A stretch of 64,000 nt of DNA from Ilex aquifolium (GCA_951799425.1 OX637395.1:11262451-11326450); one strand, 5' to 3'; positions 12,475 to 26,630 are shown, counted from the stretch's first letter. Notes: a model not told the origin generated them from the letters alone. Numbers and translations are program-made.

Positions 12475-13223
12475 AAGGGTGAGGCTATTCCCACCCCAAA
12501 AATATCCATTTCACCCATTTAATTTTTTATTATCAAACTACTAAGTTCATCCATTCTATATCCACCACATTAATAATTGAATCCGCCACATGCTATATAC
12601 ACCCCTTTAATAAGTAAGAAAATAAAACCAGTAAAAAAAATCTATCAAAACCCAAAAGAAAATAAGAAAGAAAAATCAAGAAAAGACAAAATCAATCAAA
12701 TAAAGGAAAAAATTTGTCGCCGCCGAAAAAATAAAAAACGAAACAAGCTTTCTAATTCACAAACGACACAAGTTTGTCAAATGAAACAAATTTTTTTTTT
12801 ATCGAAATAGCCTTTACTGCCACTTTTTAAAACAATTGGAATATATATATACACATATATGAAATAAAAAATTATTAACCCCTAAATCAAAATTTATTAA
12901 ATTTGACTGAGATACCAAAACACGACAAAAATAATAGAAGTTCACACAACACAAATGAAATAAAACATAGAATTAAATCGAGAAATAATATTAACTTCTA
13001 TCTCATTAGAGAAATTCATATTGAAAAAGTGTTTGTGAATGTATGAAATGGGATAATAAATGAAATCCTTATTCGGAGAAGATATAAAAGGGGTGTGTAT
13101 ATAGCATGTGGTAGGCTTAGTTATTAATGGGCGGATATAGAATTGGTGGACTTAATAGTTTGATAATAAGAAATTAAATAGGGTGAAAATAAATATTTGT
13201 GAGATGGAAATAGTCCCACCCTT
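12475..13223. mobile_element. Mutator-like MITE, copy A2
   Basis: Same family and orientation as A1, 130 bp away. The ends read AAGGGTGAGGCTATTCCCAC and, on the other strand, AAGGGTGGGACTATTTCCAT. The flanking 9-bp direct repeats AAAACAAAA (12466-12474) and AAAACAATA (13224-13232) differ at one base. The internal reading frame at 12577-12810 is lysine-rich low complexity and not a gene. Confidence 0.8.
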
Positions 13224-13232
13224 AAAACAATA

Positions 13233-15010
13233 CCCGATTCCAAACCATCCGATTCATCAAATGTCACTCACGAGAGTCTAGAAGAAGTAGTGGAGGGTAG
13301 GGGTATCAAGATAGGCGCCTAAGCTTTTTTACCTTGGTATGGTTCCTTACTTCCAATTCCTATTGTTAAAATCGTCTGTATTTTAAACTATTTGGTTGTT
13401 TTGTGCTCTATTAGTTCCTTAAATCATTCAGATTATTTGTTGGATCCAAGTACTAAATGGATGGAATGAGATAAACTACATGGTGCCTTGCCCTTGGTGA
13501 CCAACACTAGCATCTTTGATCGAGTTTGAAGTTAGTCAGCCTAATGTTTATGTTGCTGACACAGTTCTTGCATGCTGGGATGTGCCCATACCTTGACACA
13601 TATCAGGTGAGACTTAGATGTTTCAATAACAACAAATGAGAACTCCAGTTTTTTTTGCCTATACTTATCCCCAAATATGTATTAAGTATCTACATTGAGA
13701 TCATATTCATTACACTAGTACTCGATTTCACTTAATGGTAGCATATCTACCATGGATTCAAGTCTTAATATTGGATTGAGATCATCTTCATTACATTTTC
13801 ACTCAATTTTACTTTATAGAAGCTCATCCACAATGGATTCAAGGTGAACCCATTATTTATAAGTTGGCAGCTCACTTGTACACAGTTTATGATCTATTAT
13901 TGAGTAAAATTGAGTGAAAATACAATAGACAGAATCTGCATCCGTCAGTTAATATTACTCAGTTAATGATAGCTTGGTGGGCTAGTAAAAATTTGTGAAA
14001 ATAATGCCAATATGACACCGGTTTTAAAATCTTCTCAATTCCTGAACACGGCCGGCCCAACAGTATGGGTAAAAAAGTTTGGACTTTAGACCTTAAATTT
14101 ATGTGTGTAGTAATAGTTGTAGTTTAAACAAAAAATCTAACTCCATAAAAAATATAAGTCATGTTTAAGCTCAAATAAAAATTTTTAAATTGAGTAGGTT
14201 GGGGCCATGCTTAATCCCGATCACAAGGAGAGGTTCACTATTATGCAATTTTTTCCCCTTTTAAATAAGGAAAAAATTCATTTGCTTGTCAAATTGTCTA
14301 TCAAGTTGTGCAAAGATTTAACAAAAAATACAAACAAATCAACTATCAATTTTACGTCAAACAATACGTAAAGTAACTCTCAATATAACAAAGATCCAAG
14401 AATGAAAAGTAAAAGGTGGATATGCTTAGTTATCAATTGCGCCATGGATCAATTAGATTTCGCGAATTGTATAATTATATTATGATGACAAAGTCTACTG
14501 TTTGTCAATAGTATCCTCCTCAGGGAAAGATCTAATAGCTGTATCATCTTGAGCACTCTTTTGGAAGCTTCACCACCAGCAAAAAGCCAACAACTTTTTC
14601 AATTGTCAACTACTTTGCAAACATCTTTAAAAGGCCTAGTAATTACCAGGTTTGGGGGTTTGGAAGGGAGGGTTTAAGAAAAATAGTCCGATAGAATTCG
14701 TAATCCTGTGTTTTGTTTGTACTTTTAAATTCGGGATTCATATCCTGACTCATAAGTGGTCTGGTGTATTAAACTCACATACATGGGGTTGGACAAACTT
14801 AGGGATAGGTGGGTTTCATATATTCTAGCCTAGGTTAACTACATCAAATAACACTTACCGGAAAAAGAAATAAAAAAATACATCAAATGACACTTCTATC
14901 CCTAATAAAATATCTTATCTAACAAATCATATCCCAACCCCCCCCCCCCCCAAATTACTCCTCTATATAATTAAACAAACATGGTTATAGGTTGGATTGA
15001 CCAATACATA
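13233..15010. other. Intergenic spacer
   Basis: No gene is seen. It contains a GCCGGCCC-bearing stretch near 14048 resembling the edge of an old inverted-repeat element, and a run of 14 cytosines at 14938-14951. Complementary sequence around 13795-13815 and 13900-13920 (ACTCAATTTTACTT and its reverse) suggests a small hairpin. Confidence 0.5.
14938..14951. repeat. Poly-C run
   Basis: Fourteen consecutive cytosines just upstream of the retroelement LTR. Such runs are hard to sequence exactly, so the length is uncertain. Confidence 0.9.
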
Positions 15011-15550
15011 ATGATGGGTCCGGCCTGGAACAGGCCCAGATCACATATCCAAGTTAGACCCAGGTCACAGATACAGACCAACAAAAACTCATCACAATTT
15101 CAATTGGGCCAAGCACACGGCTTGGGAAGACTAGTCTATTACTAGCGCACGTAAGGATCTCCATCTTAGGAAGGAAATCGTGAAACGCAATCATCGAAGT
15201 GCGTATTGCTAGCTTCACAAATTCACCTCGTCTGTCACAAGGATGACGTCGGCCTCACGAAACCACCCTACTCCCCATAATGGCGCCTCAATCAAGGCTC
15301 CCTTGGAGCGCTTGTGAAATGCTATTCATCTATATATTGTAAGCCCCGCCTACACATGGGGGCATCACAAAAATCTCAGCCATCTACACACCTTAAGTAA
15401 TAAGATTCTCCGATCACTAAAGTCATTCTCCGTGGAGTAGGTCACTCAGACCGAACCACCTAATCTGTGTCTTTTTCTGTGTTGAGCATACCCAATCACA
15501 TACATCACCACATCTTTGATTAATTTTGCATAAACACATTTGTGCATCAT
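15011..15550 (+). repeat. Probable 5' LTR of the Tat-lineage fossil
   Basis: About 540 bp lie between a TG start and a CA end just before the primer-binding-like stretch. A TATA-like TCTATATATTG at about 15330 fits an LTR promoter. The base composition is richer in GC than the flanks. With no 3' LTR in the window, the borders cannot be confirmed by comparison. Confidence 0.6.
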
Positions 15551-18500
15551 CCAGTTTGGTGTCATCTGTGGGAACGACTTAGTTTTCACCCTACTATATT
15601 CTCGTTTTTATGGCTATTACAACTAGAGCCATGAGTCAACAAAGGGAAAACAATGATCAACCGCATCAGGACGAGGTTCCGCCCCCGCTGACAAATCCCG
15701 TTGCTCAAACACAACTACTGAAGACTATGTAGTTGTTGGTAAACCAAAACCAACAAATCCTCCAATTGATGCTCACTGGGCACCTTGGAGCCATGCCCCA
15801 GTAGCCAGGAGGGGTAGTGCCCCAGGCACCTCGACCAACTCGCGAAGGCGCCCCGCACCTCAGAGAGCCCCGGCTCCCCCTCCTCGTGCGCCCGCTCAAT
15901 TATCCCATGTTGACGACCCTTTGTTCCAAGAAGACGAGGAGAACCCCAAAATATCAACCATGAAAGCTACTATAACAACCTAAAAGGCGTCCCCAACCAC
16001 TGAGACAAGAAGATCAAGGAAGTACATAACCAATTGGGCGACGTCTTCAACACCATGAAGGCGAGAAAGCCGAAAACGTTCGAGCACCTTGTGAGGTGTA
16101 ATGATACTTCATTCGTAGCTGATGTGGCCAACCCCTTTTCACTAAAGTTCAGTACACCAACTATGGAAGTTTTTTATGGCTCAAAAAATCCATTGGACAA
16201 CCTTGACACCTATAAATCCCTTATTCAACTGCATAACATACCAGACGTGATTATGTGCAAGGCTTTCTCTACCACCCTCAAGGGATCTGCACGCCAGTGG
16301 TTCACAAAACTCATACCAGCATCCATAAATTCTTTTATTGAACTAAGCAAATCCTTCGTCTCCTGTTTCATAGGGGGACGCCGACACCAGATGTCTGTTA
16401 CCCACTTGCTCAGCATTAAACAAGACCGGGATGAAAAGCCTAAGGAGTTATCTTACTCATTTTAATGACGAGGTCCTCCAGATTGAAGAGTCAGATGACA
16501 AAGTCACCATGATTGCCTTCATAAGTGGTCTGCGCTTATCTAGATTTTTGTTTTCTATTTTGAAGCACCCGCCAAAGAGCATGTCAGAATTATTGCTAAA
16601 AGCCCAAAAATACATGAACGTCGAGGACGTCACCAAAACCAGGCGAGGTGAGTCCTCACGTGAAGGGGAAAAGAGAAAAGAACCCCGTGAATACAAGAGA
16701 GATATCGAGAACAAAAGGGGCAGGACAGAGAGGGTGTCATAAATAGAGCGCCTCGACCTTGCACCTCAGAGGGAGCGGTAGGCCTTCATGCCGCTCAATG
16801 CCTGAATTGAGTATATTCTGCTCCAAATTCAGCACGACCCTACGATGCACTGGCCAAGAAAAATGAAATCTGCCCCGAACAGTAGGAACCCATACAAGTA
16901 CTGTCATTTCCACCGCAACACTAATGACTGCTTCAAACTCAAAAAGAAGATTAAGGACCTTATACAGTGTGGCCAATTGCGACAGTATGTTACAGGCAGA
17001 GGCCACGCCCCACCACCGGATCGCAACCAAGGTGAGAAAGAACAGTAATAGCCTCTAGGAAAAATTCATACGATCTTCGGAGAGCTTTCAAGAGGAGGTG
17101 ACTCCAACTCAACTAAGAAGGTGCATGTCAGAACATGCCCATTGAAATCTCATAGACAAGGGGATAGCGAGGTCATCTCTTTCTCAGACAATGACCGGGA
17201 GGGGATCCAGCACCCCCAAGACGACCCGTTGGTACTGACCATGATGGTAGCCAACTATCAAGGAAGAAGGATCCTTGTGGACAGCGGCAGCTCCGCCAAT
17301 ATCCTGTTCGTAGAGGCATATGATAACCTCCATCTCGATAGGGAGAGACTCCAACCTATCAGGACTCCTCTTATTGGTTTTTTCGAAGAAAATGCATACC
17401 CCTTGGGCTCTATCACCCTACCAGGCATGGCGCCTAGAAGCTCTACCATAATGGTAAATTTTTTAGTGTTGGATTGTCCGTCTGCCTATAACATTATCTT
17501 TGGGTATCCCGCACTCAACACCTTGAGGGAGATGTCATCCACTTACCACCTAATTCTCCATTTTTCAACCTCATGTGGAATTGGAGAAATTTGAGGAGAC
17601 CAAGTTGCAGTGAGAGAGTGCTATGTAGCTTCCATGAGGGCCAAAAAGTCTCAAGAGGCCTTACAAGTGGAATTACTTGACCCTAGGGATGACAGCACAT
17701 TGGAGAGAGGAGAACCAGTAGAGGAGCCCAGACAAATATTCTTGGACGAAAGCCTCCGAGAGAGAAGAGTCTATACTGGCTCTTTACTTCCTGAAGATCG
17801 AGCTCGCCAACTCGTTGATTTTTTGAAGCAAAATATGGATGTATTTGCTTGGTCTCATGAAGACCTTGAAGGCATTGACCCTAAATTTTCCACCCACCAA
17901 CTCAATATAGATCTCAGGTACAAGCCCATCCGTCAAAAGTTGAGGAGTTTCGCTACAAAAAGGCCACAGGGTATGAAAAAGGAGGTAGGGAAACTCCTAG
18001 TAAATGGGTCGGCTAGAGAGGTTGCCTACCTAGTTCGGTTGTCCAATGTGGTAATGGTGACTAAAGTCAGTGGGGAGTGACGTTTCTGCGTGGATTTTAT
18101 CGAGCTTAACAAAGCGTGTCCCAAAGACAGCTATCCATTTACACGCATAGACATCCTCATCGATACCATAGCTGGACATGAGCTGCTTAGTTTCCTAGAT
18201 GCCTCCTCTAGATATAACCAAATTAGCATATACCCGCTAAACTAGGAGAAGACATATTTCATCACTCCCAAGGGGACCTACTACTATAGGGTCCTACCCT
18301 TTGGATTTAAAAACGCAGGAGCCACGTACCAACGGCTGGTAAATAAGATGTTTGAGTCATAGATCGAAAAAACTATGGAAGTGTACATCGACGACATGTT
18401 GGTAAAGAGCCTAGATATGGCAAACTATGTGATACACTTGACAGAGACCTTTGACGTCTGTGGTCTTACCAGATGAAATTGAATCCTGAGAAGTACGTCT

Positions 18501-19287
18501 TTAGCATGGGATCAGAAAAATTATTGGGCTTTATGGTAACCAAGAGGAATATTGAGGCGAACCCGGACAAGATTAAAGTCATTCTGGACATGACGTCCAC
18601 CACCAGTGTAAAAGAGGTCTAGCGCCTCAACAGAAGGGTTGCGGCTCTTAACAGATTTATCTTGAAATCCGCTGATAAGTGTTTACCTTCCTTCAAAATC
18701 CTCTAAAAGACTTTTGAGTGGGAACCAGACGTAGAAGAGGTTTTGTAGAAACTGAAAATTGACCTTGTTGTGCCCACTTTACTTTCCAATGTCATACATG
18801 GATAAGCCTTGTACCTGTACCTTGATATCTCACCATCTGTTGTGAGCTCTGTCCTTGTCAAAGAAAGTGAAAGAATAAAAAATATCTATTATGTGAGTAG
18901 GGCTTATCGAATAGCGGAGATGAGGAACATAGGATTGGAGAAGCTAGCACCCGCCCTAGTCATGTCAGTCAGGCGCCTTCGACATTATTTTCAAGGCCAA
19001 ACTATTGTGGTCATAACGGATCAACCATTGAAAAGGATACTGGGAAAATCGAATGTATTCGAGAGACTCCTCAAATGGGCCAGCAAACTGGGCAAGCTCG
19101 ACATACAGTACCAACCACGAGAAGCCATTAAGGCACAGGCAGTAGCAGATTTTGTGTCTGAGCTCACGCCGCCTGAAGAGGGATTGGCGCCACACCCTGA
19201 GGCCACGCCACTCCAAGAGAAAATGGCACCCATAGAGGAGGGAGGTGCACCCCTCGATATCGTTCATGCGCCCCTTGAGGTCGTTCC

Positions 19288-20611
19288 TGATACAGTAGTA
19301 TACTAAAAACTTATTTTTTGTAGTGAAACTCGTTTTATTAATTAATAAAAGTTTGTTCTTTTCATTTTATTAAGAATCTGTATGGGCAAAATATTTGTAT
19401 TATATGTAATATATGGTATGCATGTGTGTCTTATATTTTATATTGTAAATAATCTGGTATGTAGAGTTCAGCTTATACACAGAAGACCAGATTATCGGAT
19501 CCTTGTATAATATGAGTATATGTTCACAATCCTAGATAGAATTGGACACACAATTGGTATGATTGTAGTGTAATATTCTGGCATAGTCTGTCTTGACTGT
19601 AGAGACGGTTTGATGTCTTGGATTATTACACTAGTACACTTTGTACTTTGTGTATTGAACAAACCCATGTTGAGGTTATTATCTTTTACTGATTCAATAA
19701 GATAATAAATGCATCATGCTTATTATGATTGATTATGTTCTTAATCCCAAAATATTTAATTATCACGTGCATATAATGTTTGTCACTTTAATTCATCAAA
19801 TTGTGAGATTCATATTGAGTCAATAAGCTCGGTGAATTGGGAGACGATGTTATTTGTATGATGAAAATTTAATATTAAAGGAAACCACGTCCTCGTATTT
19901 AAATGGGTTGATGATGTCTTCTTGAGGAAGCTCATAAATTTTGTCAATGTCAAACCTTGTAGGTGAATTTAATTATCCGACATGACAAATAAGTTGAGTG
20001 ATAAGGTCTCAAAAAATAAAAGAAGTAAATTAAATATAATTGTCAATAATTTATTTAATTGAATGACATCTGTAATCTTAAATATGGGGAGATTATTAAG
20101 CATATAATAATAAGGAGCGCGAATATAATTTTGAGATAAGTCTCAGGAGATCAATAATAAGTCTTTAGTGGACTGACTTATTATTAATGGATTGTATGAT
20201 GTTTTTTCTGGGTTGAACGTAGGATTCCTAAGCCCATTGGAAGTCCGGTCCTTATTTCTCCTTAGGTTCTCTATCATAGCCTATATATAGGCGTCTAGGC
20301 TCTCTTATTCAGCATCTATTCTTTACTCACGTTTTTTAGAGAGGCTGAAAGAGAGAGCAAGGATTCGGAGTCTTGGCAGCCCACACTGCATCCGGATTCT
20401 GACGTTTGTGGATATACGATAGAAGGCCGCGAGGTTCGTCGAGCTGTCTTTCGGTTGCTCGTTGATTCTATTCTACGTTCGCGTTGAGACGAGATCAATT
20501 CCGATGGATCTCAAAGGTAAACCTAATTCCGCCTTATAGGATATTAAAGAAAAAAATTTAATATTCGATACATACGCGCTGTCAACAGTTCTTGGAATTT
20601 CCGTTCCAACA
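19288..20611 (+). mobile_element. Solo-LTR-like insertion nested in the Tat fossil
   Basis: A 1324-bp AT-rich block interrupts the surrounding pol region. It starts TGATACAG and ends CGTTCCAACA, the TG...CA pattern of LTRs. It is flanked by near-matching 5-bp repeats GTTCC (19283-19287) and ATTCC (20612-20616). A TATA box (CCTATATATAGG, about 20281) followed by a GC-richer leader fits an LTR promoter, and there is no internal coding region. This is a fossil of another LTR family that is younger than its host. A Copia origin is a guess from the TTCCAACA end. Confidence 0.6.
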
Positions 20612-23600
20612 ATTCCTACACCTTTCAATGCGGTGCCTATGCTCCTTTCTGTGCCAACTCATCTCGAGGCTACACCCCCACCTCGCTGAAGACTCTATAT
20701 GGATGGTTCCTCAACCAATGAAGTGAGTGGAGTAGGCCTGGTACTCATTAGCCCCGACGACAATCCCTTCAAATATGTTGTATCTTTCCATTTTTAGCCT
20801 CCAACAACGAGGCAGAATATGAGGCCCTCATCTCAAGCTTGAAGTTGGCAATTGAAATAGAGGCCTGCCACCTCATCGTCTCTAGTGACTCCCAACTGGT
20901 AGTCAACTAGCTGAAGGGAGATTTCAAAGCAAGGGAGGAAAAGATGTAGGAGTACCTAGCAATGGTACATAACCTGTTGAAAAAGTTTCCCAATTTTCAG
21001 ATTCAACATATGCCAAGAGAAGATAATGTGATAGCAGACGCACTCGCCAAGTTCTTTTGCCTCATCCTCAGACATCCCAGTGAGACCTACCTTTACGGGT
21101 CACCAATTTGAGCTAAGCAGACTCAAAATAGATGTGGGTAGCATCAATTGCACATGCACTGATGCAAACTAGATGACGCTCATTCAAGCATACCTAGAAG
21201 AGAACACACTCCCAGACGACCCAAGGGAAGTCAAGAAGCTAAGACTAAAGGCATCGAAATACATTATCCTGCAAGACGTCCTTTACAAGAAGGGTTACTC
21301 ACTGTCATTGCTCTGCTACCTCTTTCCAGAAGAATTTGATTATGCCATGAGGGAGATTCACGAGGGAGTATGCAAAAATCACTCTAGAGGGCACTCTCTA
21401 GCCCACAAGGCGGTCAGACAAGGGTACTATTGGCCTGACATGATCAGGGATGCCCGCGACTTTGTGAGAAAATGCGACAAATGGCAGTGCTTTGCCATTG
21501 TGCTGAGATAGCCACCAGAAGAATTGACCACTATCATCAGTGCTTGGTCATTCTCCAAGTGGGATATTGACATCCTGGGCCCTCTGCCCATGAATCGCGG
21601 CCAATGCAAATTTATCGTGGTAGTCATCAACCACTTCACAAAATGGGCAAAAGTTGAGCCCTTAGCTAAGATAATAGATAATAAGGTAAATGACGCTATC
21701 TGAAAGAACATAGTGTGCTATTTTGGAGTGCCCCATGCCATACTGAGTGACAACACCAAGCAATTCGACACCAAGCTCCTCAATAATTTTTGTACTAATT
21801 TCCAAATTAGACAGCCACACTCTAGTCCAGCACACCCCCAGGCAAACGGACAGGCTGAAGTCACTGTCAAAGCCATACTGCGCAATCTGAAGGCTAGATT
21901 GTAGAGCGCCAAAGGACTATGGGTAGATGACCTTCCGAGAGTATTGTGGGCATACCGCACGATGCCCAGGCGCACCCCTGGTGAGACTCCTTTCTCCCTC
22001 ACCTTTGGCACGGAAACTATTATACCTGTTGAAATCGGGGTACACTCACTAAGGGTCAAACACCATGACCCGAACACCAATGAATAAGGCCTCTGCGTCA
22101 ATCTCGACTTGATAAAGGAAGGGAGGGAGATGTTTGTGATCAAGAATACGGAATACAAACATTGCATAACCAAGTACTACAACTCGAGGGTGAAGCCTGA
22201 CTCCTTCGTGCCTAGAGACTTAGTCCTTAAAAAGGTAATATTGGCTGCTAAAGACTCACAAAAAGGAAAGATAGGACCAAACTAGGAAGAACCGTACACT
22301 ATGATGGAGATTGTGAAGTCGGGCACTTACAGAATTCAAAATTCTAAAGTAAAAGTCTTGTCCCGTCCATAGAATGCTGACCACCTAAAGAGGTACTACC
22401 AATAGTGTGAAGTAGGGAAATGGTAGAAAAATAAAGCAGTAGGAGTTTGTTTGGGTCAGCCAAATTCGTACTTTTTGGGTCAGCCAGAATTGTACTTTTG
22501 GGGAGCACCTACCCACCATTATTTATTACAAGTAGTTATCAAATAAAACTTTGCGGATTCATCACAAAAATTATCTTGTTTTTTATTTCACAAAAGGTTG
22601 GAAACAAAAGTCATTCCTACAAAAGTCAGAGACAATACCTACAAAAAAAAAAAAAAAAGAGCATAAAAACATAAGGCAAAATCTATCAAGCATCCTCAGC
22701 ACTCTGGCTACCTTCACTGCCATCGTCCTCCTCGCATCTGCCGTCCCACTCTCATCAGAATCCTCGCCATCATCATCACTACTTGCACCTGGCTCCTCAT
22801 ATGGGACAAATCTCGAGAAGTCTATGTTGGAAAAAGCCATTGAGGCTTTCCCTCTAAACTCCTCATAGCCATCAATAAAAGCTTCTACTGAGCTATCCTA
22901 TAGGTCATGGATAGCTTTCTCTATAGCCTCCCTCCTCCTCTCCATCTCCTAGGAGTGAGCCTCTACTCTGACAGCCCTCTCGTAAGCTATCCTCAGCTCC
23001 AATAGCCTTCTCATGAGCTACCTGTAGCTCTGCCGTCAACTCTGGTAGCCCTCTCATGAGCTACCTATAACTTTACCTCTACTCTCGTGCAAGAAGCCTC
23101 AATCTTAGCCTCCATCTTAGTGGCTCTCTCGCGATTCACCAAAAACTCGGCCTCAAGACACCCTCAACTCTTCTTCTACAGCCTGCTGTGTCTATCTCCC
23201 TCATCAGAGCCCACGATATCTGCTCATGTTGGTTGGCCCTCACAAAAAGGTACGTAACGGCCGCAGACACCTACAAACACATAAAAAGAGGAAAAGATCA
23301 GTGCCACCAGAAGATACTAAGAATAAAATTTCACAAAAAATAAGTGCAGATGGTTACCCTAGCTAGGTCCTCTATCATGGTATTAATAATGTCCTGGGTA
23401 CCCTGAGAGTTGACCTCTCTAATCTCTAAGGTCGACAAGAATCTCGAGAGACGATCATTTGCAACATTCACATCCTGAAATATGGAAACTGAACCACTGC
23501 TAGACGAGGGCGAAACAAGTGGTGCCCCAGAAGAAAAAGTCCTTACTTCTGAAGACATCCTAGCTGGTGGGGTAGTCAAGGATGACGTCTGGACAACTGG

Positions 23601-24180
23601 AACTGATAGAGGAGTCACCTACTGGGAAGCTATGGGGGCATTACCTAACCTTACCCTTTTGGGTGGCGGAGTCGCTTGCACAGCCCTAGCAGAATAGAGA
23701 GCCTCCACCCTTGACCTATCCACTATGGAGCCCGAATAAATAGAGATATCTTCAAAAAATGAAAATATGAATAAATTCACAATAAAAATAAAATACCTCT
23801 CTTCTTGGAAGAGGGGTCACGAGCCTGTGAAGAGGAAAATGGAGTAGAAGCACCTCCTGAGGGGAAGCCTCCAACTTGACCCTCTCCAGTTATGAGAAAC
23901 ACATAATCCTTAAAAGGGTGGGCCTTCACAGCCTGAAGCCTCCTCTCTTGATCTGCTGACAACCTGAAAACGAGCTAAATTTATGGTGAAGGCGTATAGG
24001 ACACATCAATAGAATAGAAATAAGAAAAGGAAGATTTATACCCATCCTCGTGGTTCACTGGAAGCAGAGTGCGATCCTCCTCAGTAGCCCACTCTCCTCC
24101 TAGGAATAAAAATTGAGTCTTCTAACTACGACAGTTGGAGCATAGTCCAGTAATCAATTTTCCTGCTCTCTGAGAAAAGT

Positions 24181-26630
24181 GATACCAACCTTGATTCGGT
24201 GGTGTATTTTGGAATGGTGGAGATGTTGGTGTTGGTGGTGGGTTTTCGGTGGTAAATTTTCTACAACAATGGGCAATTATGTATAGTAGTAGGGTAGTTA
24301 ATTAGAGGACTACAACTAATTTGATATGATTATGATTAATTTGGTATAATTAAATAATTTGAATTTTTGGGATTTCATGTGGTCACTAATTATAAAATTT
24401 GCTTAATATTGAATTGTTTTAGTCCTAAATATAGATTTATTGTTATTTAAATATTTAATCAAATAGGTTAGTGTAATAAAATGATTTTTAAAAATATAAT
24501 TTGTGTATAAATGAAATAATTAAAAAAGAAAATGTGAAAAGAGAAGGGTATTTTTGGTATTTCAATTATTTTTTTTATAAGATCAACCTTGACAGTTAGT
24601 CTTCTAAATGTCTGTTAGGTTGAATGGGTCTTATTGTTGCAAGTTTCGAAATGTTAAGGGGTTTCAATATATTTTTAAAATGTGAGATCCGGTTCTGCAT
24701 AGTCCAACCCACAGAAAAAAAAAAATCCAATGCAACGATGAAGGTGTCACGTCATTATTACCACGTAGAGTCAATATTTAGTAATAAATAAATATGTAAA
24801 TACATTAATTCTCCAAGATTTAATAATTATTTTATCTATGTAAGAGAATAATTATCCATAATATAAAATAAAATAGACTTCAATAAACTCATTCGACAGT
24901 CTCAAATAGAGTTATTCAACGGCCACTAACATCCCTCTTAAAATCATTCACATTACAATGTATATTCATGTACAGGTTACCCTAAATTTCATATAAAAGG
25001 TGAGGTTTACGTTGCCTATATACTAATTTATTATTGAGCGACGTATCAATAATAACGTAATATGACCGGTATATTAAATAGTTAATCCAGTCGGACATAG
25101 AACAGAAACCGTGATAGAAGGCATGCTTGTCGGTGAGTCTGACTGTAGTGGGACTTTCTAGTGATTAATGAGTTGTGACTTATGAGTCATTGACAGGTAA
25201 TTGAGAAGGGGACTGCATGTCACATTACTGGTATTGTGCATGTATCAAATAACTGTCACAATAAAAGCTAGGGACCAACTTGACTCTGTTAATATTATTA
25301 ATTAAATACTAAATAAAGGGAAAAGACAATAAACTCCTCCTTTCAGTATAGATATTTCGGTTTTTATTCTTTTTGTTACATTTGATATGTAACCTAAGGT
25401 AATAACTAATAACCACTTGAAAAGAAAAAAAACCTATTTAAATTCACATCTATACCTTTTCAGTCCTCAGTCACTTTATTTCTATCTCACATCTCTATTT
25501 TCTTACACATCTCTCTCTCTCCCCCACCCCTCTTATTCATGACCAACATTTCCTTAATCGTTTTTCTTATCCCTTTTCTTATCCCTGAATAATACTCACT
25601 TCAAAACGCATTACACACATATAATGTATAGATGTGTCGCGTGTGCTACGAAATCTAGTTTGCGAAAAGTAGGACAACACTTGAAGAAGTTAGTTCTGGT
25701 CTAATATTTGTTTTCTAAATTTTTCTCAAATATGAGTTCAAATAAGACTCTATGGACATGTTTGGATAATTTTTGATTGGGGGGAATGGATTAGTTTTAC
25801 CAAACTCCCCTAAACCCAACTTGTACATGGAATTCATAGATGAATTTTATTCATATATGTGTTTGGTAAGTAGCATATACACATTTGGGATCCACGGATT
25901 AATTATAATTATAACTAAATATTTATCATATAATTGCCTAAATTACCCTATCTAATCATTTGTAATTGGATAAATTAGAGACAAAAAAGTCATTTTATCA
26001 TTATATCCTAAACTAGTTGATTTCAAACCCACCCCCATGGGTTTGTTGAAACTCATATTCATGGGTTTAATTGTTCGGGCAAATTACGGGCCGGGATATA
26101 AATCTCTAATTTAAAAATCTTAATCAAACATGAGATTAAGTGGTATATCGAACTATTTTACTTAAACACATCCTTCCAAATCCGTCCAAACTCATCAAAC
26201 AAACGATCCCTATATATATAAAAAGTTCTTTCTCCCACACTCTATCTAATCTACCATTGATTGCAATAGAAGAAAAATATACTCGAATTGACTTGGATCC
26301 TTGCTTTAGGTAGACTCATCCAATTTTTCCAATTCTCTTGACTCGCTAGAGGTCAGGAGAAAGGGGGAAAAAGCTGTCTTTTCGCTTGAAAAATGCAACC
26401 AAAAGAGGGAGAGGGGTGAGTTGGCCAAGACTAGCAGACGGTGCCTTGTAATGGCATACTCAATATGTTGGAATTTCTCCAAACCCACTTTGCCATCAAT
26501 AATGGAAGTGGTAGAGTGGGCTCATTAATTTTTTTTTATTTTTTTTTCAAAACCTATTAGGCTATATACAATTCTACTGAGTTTATAAATAAAAAAAAAA
26601 TCACTTTTAACATGTAATTGCCAGCCTCTT
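24181..26630. other. Intergenic spacer
   Basis: No gene can be supported. The stretch is AT-rich. A GC-richer patch at 26280-26500 carries a 60-residue minus-strand frame (26306-26488) with no recognised motif. It could be an old exon fragment, but nothing around it supports that. Confidence 0.45.

Larger units (their letters stand above)
15011..24180 (+). mobile_element. Ty3/gypsy (Tat lineage) retrotransposon fossil, broken
   Basis: The parts lie in the usual order. Probable 5' LTR at 15011-15550, then a primer-binding-site-like stretch near 15555-15575. Gag region about 15610-17050, with a retrotransposon gag domain around 16130-16440 and a zinc-knuckle-like cysteine cluster near 16900. 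Protease near 17270-17400 (VDSGSSANIL). Reverse transcriptase about 18080-18420 (YIDDML). First RNase H about 18800-19130. Second, archaeal-like RNase H about 20690-21050, which marks the Tat lineage. Integrase about 21350-22350. From 22580 to about 24050 the minus strand shows acidic and serine-rich reading stretches, as in the antisense region some Tat elements carry after pol. No 3' LTR is found. A solo-LTR-like insertion at 19288-20611 separates the two RNase H parts. The element is clearly dead, with on the order of 15 to 25 breaks, so it is old. The 3' limit is approximate. Confidence 0.88.

Noticed and set aside
15011-24180. Idea that the Tat-lineage element could still be active
   Set aside because: It is interrupted by another element, carries many breaks and has no visible 3' LTR.
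26306-26488. 60-residue minus-strand frame in a GC-richer patch
   Set aside because: No recognisable motif, splice context or neighbouring exon supports it.
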